Source: AP-16 sp963755055
Lineage (GTDB): Bacteria; Pseudomonadota; Alphaproteobacteria; Rhizobiales; Xanthobacteraceae
DNA: 64,000 bases
Reading direction: 5' to 3'
NCBI GenBank assembly: GCA_963755055.1
Contig: CAVWIS010000021.1
Location: 1 to 64,000, forward strand
The notes below the pieces were generated by a model. It worked only from the letters and a program-made list of their open reading frames with translations, was not told the DNA's origin and did no database searches. Within the stretch, counting starts at the first letter, position 1; the number at the start of each line of letters is the position of its first letter. Position numbers and translations under genes: made by a program. Positions 50,329-60,091 of the stretch are shown here, one piece after another.

Positions 50329-50940
50329 CTATCGCGCCGGCCGGCGCATCGCGGCGGTGCGACCCTGCCCGAGCACGCAGGCGGCGTTCCAGCCGGGCTG
50401 TCCGGGTGCGGCGGCGAGACAGCGCGCGGCAGACGTCGGCGGCATCAGCTCGGCGAAGGCCGTGTTCGCGGCCGGCCGCTCCGGCTCCAGCGGCAGACCG
50501 GGGACGGCGGTGCCGCCGACCAACGCGAGCGCCGCGGTCGTGCCGTTCCTGGCGAGTGTCACCTCGCGCCGGCCGATCCGGCTCAGCCTCCAGCCGCCGT
50601 GCTGCTCGCCGGCGCGCAGGCGGACCACCCTGCCGGTCGGCTCCTCGGTGAGCACGGCGATCGCGCGCGGGCCGCCGAGGATGGTGCCCATGAGGCGCAG
50701 CGGCGGCGGCTCCTGCGCGTTTTGGGCCGGTGGCAGCGCGGGCCGCGCCGGCGACGCCATCGCGACTGGCGGCGGGCGGCGCGTTGCGGAGAACAGCGGG
50801 CGCTCGCGCGTCTCGGCGAGCGCTTCGAGCGGGACGGCCCACAAGGGATTGCCGGAAGCTTTGCCGCTCGCCGCCGCCGCGCAAGACACCGCAACAAGGA
50901 GGAGAAGCGGAATGCAGCAAGTCTTGCGCCCGGCCTGCAT
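50329..50940 (-). CDS. Exported protein with GspC/GspN-like domain, hypothetical
   Basis: A 203-residue protein with signal peptide (CCIPLLLLVAVSCAAAASG). The segment RPLFSATRRPPPV, a proline-rich linker, then LRLMGTILGGPRAIAVL, VVRLRAGEQHGGWRLSRIGRREVTLARNG follows the order of the periplasmic homology region of type II secretion protein C/N. No other type II secretion genes are in the window. Start at ATG 50940; the frame is continuous with the shifted propeller gene upstream only because of that gene's frameshift. Confidence 0.55.
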   Translation of the reverse strand: MQAGRKTCCIPLLLLVAVSCAAAASGKASGNPLWAVPLEALAETRERPLFSATRRPPPVAMASPARPALPPAQNAQEPPPLRLMGTILGGPRAIAVLTEEPTGRVVRLRAGEQHGGWRLSRIGRREVTLARNGTTAALALVGGTAVPGLPLEPERPAANTAFAELMPPTSAARCLAAAPGQPGWNAACVLGQGRTAAMRRPAR

Positions 50941-51035
50941 GGCGATCACTCTCGCCCGATGTTCAGACGTTCGACCATTGATCCGCCGCGGATCGGGCGA
51001 TCCGCGGCGGCCATGGCTGACCGAAGTCGCGGGCG

Positions 51036-52698
51036 TTAGTTGCCGGCGACCGCGTTGCTGCTCTGCACCGAGAAGGCGTAGAGCTTGTTGTTGGGTGTGC
51101 CGAGCCCGAAGCGGCTGAATCCCGCGCCCCAGTAGATCGAAGTCGCCGACGATGGCCGGGCCCGCGACCACCGAGCTGCCGGCGGCGAAGGACCACAGGA
51201 TTTGACCTGTCTGCCCGTCAAGCGCGAACATCGTGGGGTTCCCCGCAATGGGGTCCATGGAGGCGGCGAAAACAACTCCATTGCTGGAACTCGCTGGCCC
51301 AAGCGCCATGCAGCCCGGCGTGACACCCGGAACCGGCGGGAAGGGCGCGGTCTGCGAGCAGTTCCCCGGCACCCCGGTCTGCCAGAGAATGTTTCCGCTC
51401 TTCGGGTCGAGCGCCGACCACGAGCCGCCGTTCACCACTGGGCCGTTCCCCTTCAGCTTTTGCTGCGTGGCGTTGTAGTTCGCGATCGGCACGTAGATGC
51501 GGTCGCCGTCATACGCCGTGCCCCATTCGACACCTCCGAGGGCGGAGCCCGGGCCGACCTGGATCTTCCACACCACCTCGCCGGTGTCGGGGTTGAGCGC
51601 CCAGTAGAGCCCGCTCTTCTGGCCGATGCCGACGAGGTCCTTGCCCTTGACGGAGAGGAGGTTCGGCCCATTGCCGCCGAAGTCGTAGTCCGGGCCCGTC
51701 GGGTTCGGGCAGTTCACACCGGGAGGCGGCGTTGCCCCGTCGGGGAAGATGCACGCCACGTTCCAGGCATCATAGGGGAGCGCCCGCGTCGCCCATTTCA
51801 CGTTGCCGGTCGTGAGATCGAGCGCGACGACGGAGTCGACATAGTTCGTCGGGTCGTCGCAGTTCTTCTGGTTCGGGTGCGCTGCGTTGCAGTTCTTGAC
51901 GCTCTGCGGCACATTGTAGTTGTTGCCGGTGCCGACATAGAGCGCGTTGCGCTTCGAGTCGACGACGGGCGTGCTGCCCCAGACGCCGCCGCCGCTGTAG
52001 CCACCAGGCTGCCCGCCATTGGGGGGCACCATGTAGGTCTGCCACTTCTTTGTCCCATCACTGAGGTTGACCGCCACTACGCTGCCGCGGGACACGCAGC
52101 ACGGATAGCCATTGGAAGTGGCGACCGCCTCCTCGAACGAGGCGATGCCCACATAGATCACACCGTTGTAGACGATGGGCGAGCTCGTGATCATGGCGAA
52201 GGGATCGGAGTCGACCTTGGTCACCCAGACCTTCTGACCGGTGTTGCGGTTGACGGCGATCACGCTCGCGCCGCCACCCAAAGTGCCCGCCTGATTGCCG
52301 AGGATCAGCAGGTCACCGACCACCGCCGGGGAGTTGCGCGCGTAGTCATTTGGAAAGCCGGTCCAGTCGGAGACCTTTTTCGACCAGGCAGCGACACCGG
52401 TCGCGGCATTCACCGCGTAATAGTTGCCGGCGAAATCCGGGAAGTAGACCGTGCCGCCGACCACGGCGGGCGTGGCGCCGACGTCACCTCCGGTGGTGAA
52501 CACCCATTTGGCCTGGAGCTGCGCGACATTGTTGCGGTTGATCGCGCTGCTGGCCTGGTTGCGCGAGTTGTTCAGATCATTCCCGCCCATCGTCCAGTCG
52601 CCGCCGAGAGCCGCAGGGCTCGCCAGCATCATCACCCCGCACACGCCTGCGCGCCAGTTGAGCCCGCCGCGCCGGCGACGGTCGAAAGCATGCCTCAT
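51036..52698 (-). pseudogene. PQQ-type beta-propeller protein (polyvinyl-alcohol-dehydrogenase-like), one-base frameshift
   Basis: ATG 52698 follows a GAGG-rich ribosome site. A signal peptide (LNWRAGVCGVMMLASPAALG) and repeated propeller blades follow, with WVFTTGGDVGATPAVVGGTVYFPDF, VNAATGVAAWSKK, DLTTGNVKWATRA, NPDTGEVVWKIQVG. There is no obvious haem c motif. At ~51141 one extra base breaks the frame after GPAIVGD; without it SIYWGAGFSRFGLGTPNNKL and YAFSVQ complete the last blade and stop at 51036. The change affects only the last ~35 residues. Periplasmic PQQ-dependent oxidation is the family role; the substrate is unknown. Confidence 0.8.
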
Positions 52699-52966
52699 GT
52701 CGTCCTCTCCCTCTTGACGTGTGTCCGGTCGCCACCAGCACTCCATCGGGCAGGCAAAAGTTGTCCTTGTCGACGCGCACGTTGCGTCGGTTGGATTGTC
52801 GCCCGACTGTTGTGACCGTTCCGACTGCGTCAGCTGGTCAATGCAACCAATGAGTGCGGCTTCATGCCCCGAAATCGACATCCGGCGCGGTGCGCCAGCC
52901 GCCCAAACTTAAGGCGACGCCACACCGATTTGGAAATCGAATGTTTGTATGGCAATTATTTACCGC

Positions 52967-53899
52967 ATGGATTTGGCCGGGATCGACCTCAACCTACTGC
53001 TCGTCTTCGATGCGCTCATGACGGAACGGCATGTCACGCGGGCCGGGCAGCGCATCGGGCTTAGCCAGCCGGCGGTGAGCGCCGCACTGAGCCGCCTGCG
53101 GGGAATTCTCGAGGATGACCTGTTTGTCCGGCGCGGCGGCGAAATGACTCCGACCGCGCGCGCGGTCGCGCTTGCAGAGCCGGTCGCGGATGCGCTGCGT
53201 CGCGTCGAGTTTGCACTCGGAGCTAACAATCGGTTCGATCCGGCGACGGCGCGCCGCGACTTTCGGTTGCGCGGCGTCGATTATGTCAGTTACCTCATCG
53301 TTCCGTCCTTGATGGCGCGGCTGGCAACGACAGCGCCAGGAATTGTGGTCCGATGCCTGGACGCACAGACCGGCTCCGTCCCAGCCCTCCTGGAGGAGGG
53401 CCGGATTGATCTCGCGATCGAGGTGATGCACGATCTCGACAACCCGGTACGCTCCCAGTTCTTGCTGCGCGAACGGTATGTGGTGATCGTGCGCGCCGAT
53501 CATCCCGATCTGCAGACGAGCCGCCCGGGCACGGGAGACATCTTCGATCTTGATCTTTACTGCCGCCTGCCGCATGCGCTGCATTCGTTCGTCGGCGGGA
53601 CCAGCGGGAATGTCGATGCGGCGCTCGCAGCCCTGAACCGCCGACGACACGTGGCTCTCAGCGTGCCGCATTTCTTCTCCATTGCCAGGGCGGTTGCGGA
53701 CTCGCAGATGATCGCCACTTTCCCTGAACGGTTGGCGCTGCGCATCGCCCCCCTTCTGGGATTACGGGTCTATCAGCCGCCCGTTGCGCTTGCGCCGATC
53801 TCGCTCGCCCTGATCTGGCATCGTCGCAACGACAGCGATGCCGGCCAGATCTGGTTTCGCCAGCAGCTGATGGAGGTGGTAGGACGCTTGGCTGATTGA
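52967..53899 (+). CDS. LysR family regulator, NodD-like
   Basis: A 310-residue LysR protein whose N terminus, MDLAGIDLNLLLVFDALMTERHVTRAG, then LSQPAVSAALSRLRGILEDDLF, follows the NodD/NahR/LinR branch, regulators that often respond to aromatic compounds. The effector domain has RDFRLRGVDYVSYLIVPSLMARL. It is divergent from the PQQ-propeller gene with ~270 bases between and is a reasonable candidate to control it. ATG 52967 preferred; ATG 52949 is in frame. Confidence 0.87.
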   Translation: MDLAGIDLNLLLVFDALMTERHVTRAGQRIGLSQPAVSAALSRLRGILEDDLFVRRGGEMTPTARAVALAEPVADALRRVEFALGANNRFDPATARRDFRLRGVDYVSYLIVPSLMARLATTAPGIVVRCLDAQTGSVPALLEEGRIDLAIEVMHDLDNPVRSQFLLRERYVVIVRADHPDLQTSRPGTGDIFDLDLYCRLPHALHSFVGGTSGNVDAALAALNRRRHVALSVPHFFSIARAVADSQMIATFPERLALRIAPLLGLRVYQPPVALAPISLALIWHRRNDSDAGQIWFRQQLMEVVGRLAD

Positions 53900-54242
53900 G
53901 CACGCGTCATACCCGTGAATGGGCGTCAGGGCTCGCCCTGGAGCGCTAGCCGCCGCCGAATGTGGAAGTCAGAACCGGCCCTACCAATACTCATCTCGCC
54001 AGTCGTTGAGCGATGTCGGCAATTGTGCAGGTTTTCGGCCGCCGGGATGACGGTCTCACCAGGCGGTGAGGCGGCCGGCGGCCGAAAAGCGCCAAGGCAC
54101 GAAGTCGCGGGAACTAGGGCACCGGCTGGGCAGCGAGCGCTACGGGGATTTGAACGAGGTGCGCGGGTTAGGGAACGCCTGCTTTTCGAAGACTGGCGGC
54201 CTCGAGTGCGTGCACAACTTAAGCGTTTCGACACGATTGTTG
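53900..54242. other. Intergenic, no gene seen
   Basis: No supported frame; base composition drifts towards AT from ~54190. Confidence 0.4.
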
Positions 54243-54601
54243 CTAAATAACTTTTGCCTCGCGAATGATTTCAATGAGTAGGCGCGGCAAAAATATCACC
54301 ATGACAACCTCTGCGATATGCGTCGTGACGAGCACCGTGGGGCAAACCAAATCCTCTAGGACGTTAAAGCCTCGGTCTCTGTCTAGCAGAAACCGCGCTT
54401 AGCCGCTGGTCAAGATGCGCGCCGCGTTCGCGATCGTATGATGCTGCATTCGAGTCGGTAAGGACGCCAACATCGTCTTTGATCACTCCTCAGCGAAATT
54501 TTGCGGATCATTTCGTCTCCAGTGACAAACGCGGCTGTGTCGTTGTCTAGGACGAAATTCACGAGACGGAGCTCTTCACCTGCTATTGGCGTCCTCTCGA
54601 C
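54243..54601 (-). pseudogene. Decayed gene fragment, unidentified
   Basis: On the minus strand protein-like stretches follow one another in three frames: EELRLVNFVLDNDTAAFV(TGDEMIRKI), then DDVGVLTDSNAASYD, then EDLVCPTVLVTTHI and LLIEIIREAKVI before a stop at 54243. The order could fit a small PIN-like or similar domain broken by several indels, but I cannot name it. Confidence 0.25.
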
Positions 54602-54663
54602 CGGCTACCGGCCTCTCGGCTCTTGCCCCGCGCAGCGGGCTGGAGCGCAGCGACTTTGTGCCC

Positions 54664-54768
54664 TGGCACTTCTCGCCCATCCGTTGCGCCGCAGCATATG
54701 GACCGGAGTTTGGCGGAATACCGGACCGGACACCCCGGGACCGACGCCAATGACCCAAAGGCGACAAG
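54664..54768 (+). repeat. Direct repeat A flanking a binding-protein gene
   Basis: About 105 bases from TGGCACTTCTCGCCCATCCG to GCGACAAG. Matches 55879-55989 in the same orientation, with few substitutions and one short indel. Confidence 0.75.
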
Positions 54769-54853
54769 GACGCGTCGAGTTCGCTGTAACGCACACACAG
54801 CTCTCAACTATATGTGCTACAGTGTGGGGCATAGGCTGAAGGGAGGAACACGC

Positions 54854-55843
54854 GTGAGGCGGCGCGAATTCATTACGTTTCTGGGCGGCGCGGCGATTGG
54901 ATTGCCGCTGCACGCACAGGCTGAAGACCAGGGCAAACTGTGGCGCGTCGGATTTCTTGCCGGTGGATCGAGGCCGGCATCATTGGGTTCCAGCCCTTAT
55001 GGCGGGCTTCTGAAAGGTATGCGCGAGCTCGGCCACGTAGAGGGAAAGGACTTCACAATTGACTGGCGGTTTGCAGAAGGAAGGTACGATCTCTTTCCTG
55101 CGCTTGCCGCCGAGCTGGTGCGCATCCCGGCCGACGTCATAGTGGTCGGTACTCCTGCGGCAGTGAAGCCGGTACAACAAGCAACTAGCACAATTCCAAT
55201 TATCATGGGCACGTCGACCGATCCAGTTGCCAACGGCTTGGTCGCGAGTCTGGGGCACCCCGGCGGCAACACGACCGGGCTCGCGAGCTTGCAAGAAGAT
55301 ATCTGCCTCAAGCAGCTCGGTATTTTGCACTTTGTAGTTCCTGCGCTCTCTCGAGTCGGCTTTGTCCGAAATCCAGATAATCCGTTTCACAACGAGGTAT
55401 TGAAAATCCTGGAAGGCGCTGCTCCCAAAGCGGGTGCTACGATTCACGTAGTCGAAATGCGGAAGCCGGAGGACATCGAGGTCGGATTTGCCAAATTGAA
55501 GGAAGGCGGTGTGAGCGCCATTATCTTTTCAGGCGACGGTTTTCTATTCGCACAGCGAAAAGTAATTGCTGCCACAGCTTTGAAGGCCCGTTTGCCGACG
55601 ATATTTGGGCAGCGCGAATATGTAGAAGCAGGAGGATTGATTAGTTATGGCAACAGTCTGGCAGACCTTTACCGGCGTGCCGCATTCTACGTTGACAAAA
55701 TTATGAATGGCGCAAAAGCATCCGAATTGCCAATCCAGCAACCGACCACCTTTGAAACAGTCATCAATCGCAGGTCAGCAGAAGCATTGGGATTGTCACT
55801 CCCGATACAGGTGCTAGTACTCGCCGACGAAGTGATTGAATAG
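54854..55843 (+). CDS. ABC transporter substrate-binding protein (ABC_sub_bind/TrpX-like)
   Basis: A 329-residue protein. GTG 54854 stands seven bases after GGAGG and starts directly at the Tat-like signal MRRREFITFLGGAAIGLPLHAQ. Core blocks: KLWRVGFLAGGSRPASLG, IDWRFAEGRYDLFPALAAELVRI, IPIIMGTSTDPVANGLVASLGHPGGNTTGLA, GGLISYGNSLADLYRRAAFYVDKI and tail SAEALGLSLPIQVLVLADEVIE. Its AT content is higher than that of the paralogue at 48856. Direct repeats of ~105 bases lie on both sides. Confidence 0.9.
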   Translation: MRRREFITFLGGAAIGLPLHAQAEDQGKLWRVGFLAGGSRPASLGSSPYGGLLKGMRELGHVEGKDFTIDWRFAEGRYDLFPALAAELVRIPADVIVVGTPAAVKPVQQATSTIPIIMGTSTDPVANGLVASLGHPGGNTTGLASLQEDICLKQLGILHFVVPALSRVGFVRNPDNPFHNEVLKILEGAAPKAGATIHVVEMRKPEDIEVGFAKLKEGGVSAIIFSGDGFLFAQRKVIAATALKARLPTIFGQREYVEAGGLISYGNSLADLYRRAAFYVDKIMNGAKASELPIQQPTTFETVINRRSAEALGLSLPIQVLVLADEVIE

Positions 55844-55878
55844 GCGTACTTTTTTGCTGCGGTGCATGAGTCCGTTGC

Positions 55879-55989
55879 TGGCACATCTCGTCCATCCGCT
55901 GCGCTGCAGCATTTGGACCGGAGTTTGGGGGTAGACCGGACAGCTCGTGCGATCCCCCGAATCGACGCGAATGACCCGGAGGCGACAAA
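55879..55989 (+). repeat. Direct repeat B flanking a binding-protein gene
   Basis: Second copy of the repeat at 54664-54768, starting 35 bases after the gene's stop. A shorter, partial match (GCATTT...CCGGAGC-TGGGGATAGACCGG) is seen near 63697-63723. Confidence 0.75.
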
Positions 55990-56098
55990 GCCATCTTTCG
56001 GTGTCGGAATTATGTGGTAATCTTCGTTGGATCGAAGCCTCAGGGCAGTTTTGCAGCCAGTTTCCCAGGCAACTCATTGGCAGCCATAGGAGGGACGA

Positions 56099-56731
56099 AT
56101 GGCAGACCACGTTCAATGGCACCTTTCGGGCGACTATTTCGAGAACTGCAGCTGCAGCATTGTGTGTCCGTGCCTCGTATCGGCGTCCGCTCCCCTGACC
56201 TCGCGCCCGACCGAGGGAGTGTGCAATGTGCCGATGGTCTTTCATATCGACAGCGGCACGTATGGCGGCATAACGCTCGATGGTCTCAATGTGGCGCTCG
56301 CGATTCAGACACCTGGACCGATGGCGGAAGGGAATTGGTCCGTGGCCGCCTACATCGATGAACACGCCGATGACAAGCAGACTGAGGCGCTGGGTGCGAT
56401 CTTTACCGGCGCAGCCGGGGGCCCCATGGCGGCATTCGCGCCGCTGATCGGCAAGAATCTTGGCGTGAGCAAGGTGCCGATTACATACCGGATCGAAGGC
56501 AAGAAGCGTTCGGCGGAAATCCCCGGCATATTGCACCTGTCCGTCGATCCGCTCCCGACCGCGCATGCGAGCGGGGAGATGTGGGCGAACACCGGGCATC
56601 CGGTCAGCCCCGACAAATTGGCGCTCGCGATGGGAGCGCGCGGGAACACGTTCAGCGATCACGGCATGCGGTGGGACAATTCCGGAAGGAACGGCCACTA
56701 CGCGCCGATCCGCTGGTCGAACCAGGCCTGA
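56099..56731 (+). CDS. DUF1326 domain protein
   Basis: A 210-residue protein starting WHLSGDYFENCSCSIVCPC, where the closely set cysteines (CSC...CPC) are the hallmark of DUF1326 and suggest metal binding. GGAGG lies upstream of ATG 56099. It is followed in the same direction by the DUF2182 membrane protein, a pairing seen in several proteobacteria, so the two probably form one metal-related system. Function not established. Confidence 0.82.
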   Translation: MADHVQWHLSGDYFENCSCSIVCPCLVSASAPLTSRPTEGVCNVPMVFHIDSGTYGGITLDGLNVALAIQTPGPMAEGNWSVAAYIDEHADDKQTEALGAIFTGAAGGPMAAFAPLIGKNLGVSKVPITYRIEGKKRSAEIPGILHLSVDPLPTAHASGEMWANTGHPVSPDKLALAMGARGNTFSDHGMRWDNSGRNGHYAPIRWSNQA

Positions 56732-56881
56732 CAAAGAGAAGTCGTGAAGCGGGCTGTTGCCGGATCGGTGGCATTCAGGCTTGGAGCGTGATGGCTTTTC
56801 TCCAAATCTCATCACGCCTTGGGCGTCGGGGAGTATGACTTTTTCCGAGAACCGGTTCCCGCCCTCCGGCAGCTTTTTCTG

Positions 56882-57709
56882 ATGACCGACCGCTCGCTGG
56901 AAACCATGCTGCGGCGAGACCGCTTGGTCGTTGCCGGCGCGCTCGGGCTGATCGCCGCGATGGCCTGGGCTTATGTCCTGTGGCTTGCCGCCGACATGGA
57001 CATGGGCGGCATGGACATGACCGGCTTCCGCATGATTCCGGCCGGCATCGGAATCATGGCCCCGGCGAACGCGCCTTGGAGGGCGATCGAGTTTGCGTTC
57101 GTGTTCGCCATGTGGGCGGTCATGATGGTCGGGATGATGACGCCCTCGGCGGCGCCGATGATCCTCATGTATGCCCGTGTGGGCCGGCAGCAGAGGGCCG
57201 AGGGCAAGCTCCTGGCCCCAACCGGCTGGTTCGCCGCCGGCTATTTCCTCGCTTGGGTCGGCTTCTCGCTTGCGGCCACGCTGGTCCAATGGGCCGTGGA
57301 ACGGGCGGCCTTGCTCGATTCGCAGATGGCGATGGCCAGCGGCAGCAAGGTGTTCGGGAGTGTCGTGCTGATCGTCGCGGGCGTCTACCAATGGACGCCG
57401 CTCAAGGAGGTTTGCCTTGCGCAATGTCAGTCGCCCTTTCAGTTCCTCATGCGGTTCGGCGGCTTTCGCGGCGACGTGCCGGGCTGCCTGCTCCTCGGGT
57501 TGCGCCACGGGCTCTATTGCGTCGGCTGCTGCTGGGTTCTGATGGCACTTCTGTTCGTGGGCGGGGTGATGAACGTGCTGTGGATCGCGTGCCTGGCGCT
57601 GCTCGTGCTTCTCGAGAAGCTCGCTCCGTTCGGGCAGTGGATCGCTCGTGCTGCCGGGGCCGTCTTTGGGGGCGCTGGCGCTTGGATGTTGTTGTCTTCG
57701 CTGCAGTAA
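56882..57709 (+). CDS. DUF2182 predicted metal-binding membrane protein
   Basis: A 275-residue integral membrane protein with about six to seven helices. A Met/Asp-rich segment (AADMDMGGMDMTGFRM) between the first helices and MWAVMMVGMMTPSAAPMI look like metal-handling motifs; later TPLKEVCLAQCQSPFQFLM and RHGLYCVGCCW carry conserved cysteines. It follows DUF1326 with 150 bases between. ATG 56882 preferred over a TTG at 56819. Confidence 0.82.
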   Translation: MTDRSLETMLRRDRLVVAGALGLIAAMAWAYVLWLAADMDMGGMDMTGFRMIPAGIGIMAPANAPWRAIEFAFVFAMWAVMMVGMMTPSAAPMILMYARVGRQQRAEGKLLAPTGWFAAGYFLAWVGFSLAATLVQWAVERAALLDSQMAMASGSKVFGSVVLIVAGVYQWTPLKEVCLAQCQSPFQFLMRFGGFRGDVPGCLLLGLRHGLYCVGCCWVLMALLFVGGVMNVLWIACLALLVLLEKLAPFGQWIARAAGAVFGGAGAWMLLSSLQ

Positions 57710-58075
57710 TGAAGGTCCGTTATTGACCCATTGCGGAAGTGGAGTGTGCATTGCAGCATCCATGGCAATGTCGATTCATGCGGGGGCACTCCTCGTCCCC
57801 GCTACCATCAGGCAAACCGTCCGACGATGTTTATGCAGCCGGACGATGCCGGTCTGCAACCCGTGCGCGCGTCTTACGCTCGGATCACCTGGGCGGCGTT
57901 GGATGCAATAGCTCCGGCGTTGCCGAGCTCTCTCGTGGATTTGCGCCCGCCGGCAATCCGCGAGGCGCTGACGGCGCATCTGGACGGTGCGAGCGTGGCT
58001 TGCCCGGTGCGATGTGGCTGGTCAGCAGCGCGCCCGCCTGAGTTCCGGCTGCGTATCCTTCGCGGCAGTTCCGGG
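57710..58075. other. Intergenic, no gene seen
   Basis: About 365 bases between convergent genes; only GC-driven open frames. Confidence 0.4.
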
Positions 58076-59848
58076 TCACGCCGGCAATTGCGCCTTGACG
58101 AGCGCGGCGCGGAGCAGGTCGCGGTCGCTCTCGTGCTTGTAGTGCTGCGTCGCAACGAAGCGCTCGATCGAGAAGTCCGGCGCCCGTTGCTGCACCTCCT
58201 GAGCCGCGCCCTTGGCCGCCACTGCGTCGCCAAGCTGCGCGTGGCAGGCTGCCAGAAATGCCCAATGGTTGTGATCGGCGCGGCTAATCCGCTGGAATGC
58301 CTTGATCGCCTCGCCATAGCGTCGCGCGACGAAATAAGCGCGGCCGAGATGACCCCAGAAGCGCTCGGGATGATAGGGGTTGAGGCGCATCGCCTTCTGG
58401 ATCCATTCGATGCCCTGTTCCGCCTGGCCGATCCAGGTCAGCAGCTCGCCCTGCTGCACGACGATGAGGTCGTCGTTTGGATTGAGCGCCAGCGCCCTCT
58501 CCTGGTGGTAGAGCGCCTTGTCGTGGTCGCGGTGTATCGCCAAGTTCACGGCGGCGAGAACGCGATGCACGTCGCTGTCGTTCTCGTCGAGCGCCAGCGC
58601 CAGCGTCAATTCCCCGATCACCATGCGGAGCGTGGCCACAGCGTCGGCGCACCAGCCATAGACGTACGATTGTCCGAGCACACAGGCTTTCCAGGCATGC
58701 GCATGCGCATAGGCGGGCTCAAGCGCGATCGCGCGCTCGAGCATCCGCAGCGCCTCTTCATTGTCCGCCCGGACGGAACGGTGGTGGCGCACCTTGCCGG
58801 CGAGCACGCATTCATAGGCCGTGAGGTTTTCCGGTGGCTTGCGCTGCACGCGGTCGTGCGCCGCGGCCGCGACGCGGCCCGGCAGGATCGAGACAATCGA
58901 CGACGTCACCTCATCCTGTATGGCGAAGATGTCGGCGAGCTCCCGGTCGTAGCGCTCGGCCCAGAGATGGCTGTCGGTGCCGGCGTCGATCAACTGCACG
59001 GTGACGCGGACGCGGCTGCCCGCCTTGCGCACGCTGCCCTCGACGACGTACTGAACGCCAAGCTCCTTGGCGACCTTCTGCACGTTGATCGACTTGCCCT
59101 TGTAAACGAAAACAGAGTTGCGCGAGATCACGAACAGCTCGCGGAAGCGCGACAGCTCGGTCAGAAGGTCCTCGGTGATGCCGTCAGCGAAATACTCCTG
59201 CTCCAGGTCGCCGCTCATGTTCTGGAACGGCAATACGGCAATTGAAGGTTTATCGGGAAGGGCGAGAGGTGGAGCAGCCTCGACCAGCGACATTGTCGGT
59301 GATGACGAAGACGGATTGACATCGATTCGACAGCGCCAAGCGCGCATCGGCTCGGCGATATTTTTCAGGACCTGCGGCCCTATGTCGTCGAACGCGATGT
59401 CGACCTTGCCACGGATTTGGCGCTGCGCGTCATCGGAAATGCAGACGCCGCCGGGCTCCGCAATTTCTTCGAGCCGAGCGGCGATGTTGACTCCGTCTCC
59501 AAAGATGTCGTTGTCATCAATAATGATATCGCCGACGTGGATGCCAACCCGGAACTCGATCCTGGCATCCTGCGGCACATCGGCATTTTGCCCAGCCATG
59601 CCGCGCTGGACTTCAGCTGCACAGCGTGCTGCATCCACGGCGCTGGCGAACTCAACCAGCATGCCGTCGCCAGTCGTCTTGACGATGCGGCCTCGATGCG
59701 CGGCAATTGCGGGGTCGACCAGCGTCTTGCGGAGCGACTTCAGATTGGCGAGCGTGCCTTCTTCGTCCCGGCCCATCAAACGGCTGTAGCCGGCGACATC
59801 CGCCGCCAGCACAGCTGCCAATCGCCGTTCCACTCGCTCACCGGTCAT
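58076..59848 (-). CDS. Adenylate/guanylate cyclase with TPR domain
   Basis: A 590-residue cytosolic protein. The class III cyclase domain (~8-170) has metal Asp17 in LAADVAGYSRLMGRDEEGT, Asp61 in KTTGDGMLVEF and RVGIHVGDIIIDDNDIFGDGVNIAARLE. A TolB-like segment (LPDKPSIAVLPFQNMSGDLEQEYFADGI) and at least four TPR-type repeats (for example AHAHAWKACVLGQ, YHQERALALNPNDDLI, GIEWIQKAMRLNPYHPE) follow. This organisation is abundant in Bradyrhizobium relatives. ATG 59848 preferred over an open frame to 60055. Confidence 0.92.
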   Translation of the reverse strand: MTGERVERRLAAVLAADVAGYSRLMGRDEEGTLANLKSLRKTLVDPAIAAHRGRIVKTTGDGMLVEFASAVDAARCAAEVQRGMAGQNADVPQDARIEFRVGIHVGDIIIDDNDIFGDGVNIAARLEEIAEPGGVCISDDAQRQIRGKVDIAFDDIGPQVLKNIAEPMRAWRCRIDVNPSSSSPTMSLVEAAPPLALPDKPSIAVLPFQNMSGDLEQEYFADGITEDLLTELSRFRELFVISRNSVFVYKGKSINVQKVAKELGVQYVVEGSVRKAGSRVRVTVQLIDAGTDSHLWAERYDRELADIFAIQDEVTSSIVSILPGRVAAAAHDRVQRKPPENLTAYECVLAGKVRHHRSVRADNEEALRMLERAIALEPAYAHAHAWKACVLGQSYVYGWCADAVATLRMVIGELTLALALDENDSDVHRVLAAVNLAIHRDHDKALYHQERALALNPNDDLIVVQQGELLTWIGQAEQGIEWIQKAMRLNPYHPERFWGHLGRAYFVARRYGEAIKAFQRISRADHNHWAFLAACHAQLGDAVAAKGAAQEVQQRAPDFSIERFVATQHYKHESDRDLLRAALVKAQLPA

Positions 59849-59968
59849 GGCGCCCCTGATCAGTAGGTTCGGGCAATATATTAAAACATGCTGGGTCATC
59901 CGCAACCAAGATTCGCGGGCACGAGGCGGCAATCTCTGCCGCTCTAACCACCCATGTGATGTCGGGAA

Positions 59969-59999
59969 TTGGCACAAGGCCGACCCCACCCGGTTTGCG
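59969..59999. repeat. Dispersed repeat, short copy 3
   Basis: GGCACAAGGCCGACCCCACC plus the next ~10 bases, then diverges; lies in the cyclase promoter region rather than behind a binding-protein gene. Confidence 0.65.
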
Positions 60000-60091
60000 T
60001 AGGCAAGCATGTCCTGCTGGCTGACTTGCGCAGCAAAGCGCCGAAGCGGCGGCAAAGGTCCTTAACGATGCTGGGTTCGTCAGCACGTCAC

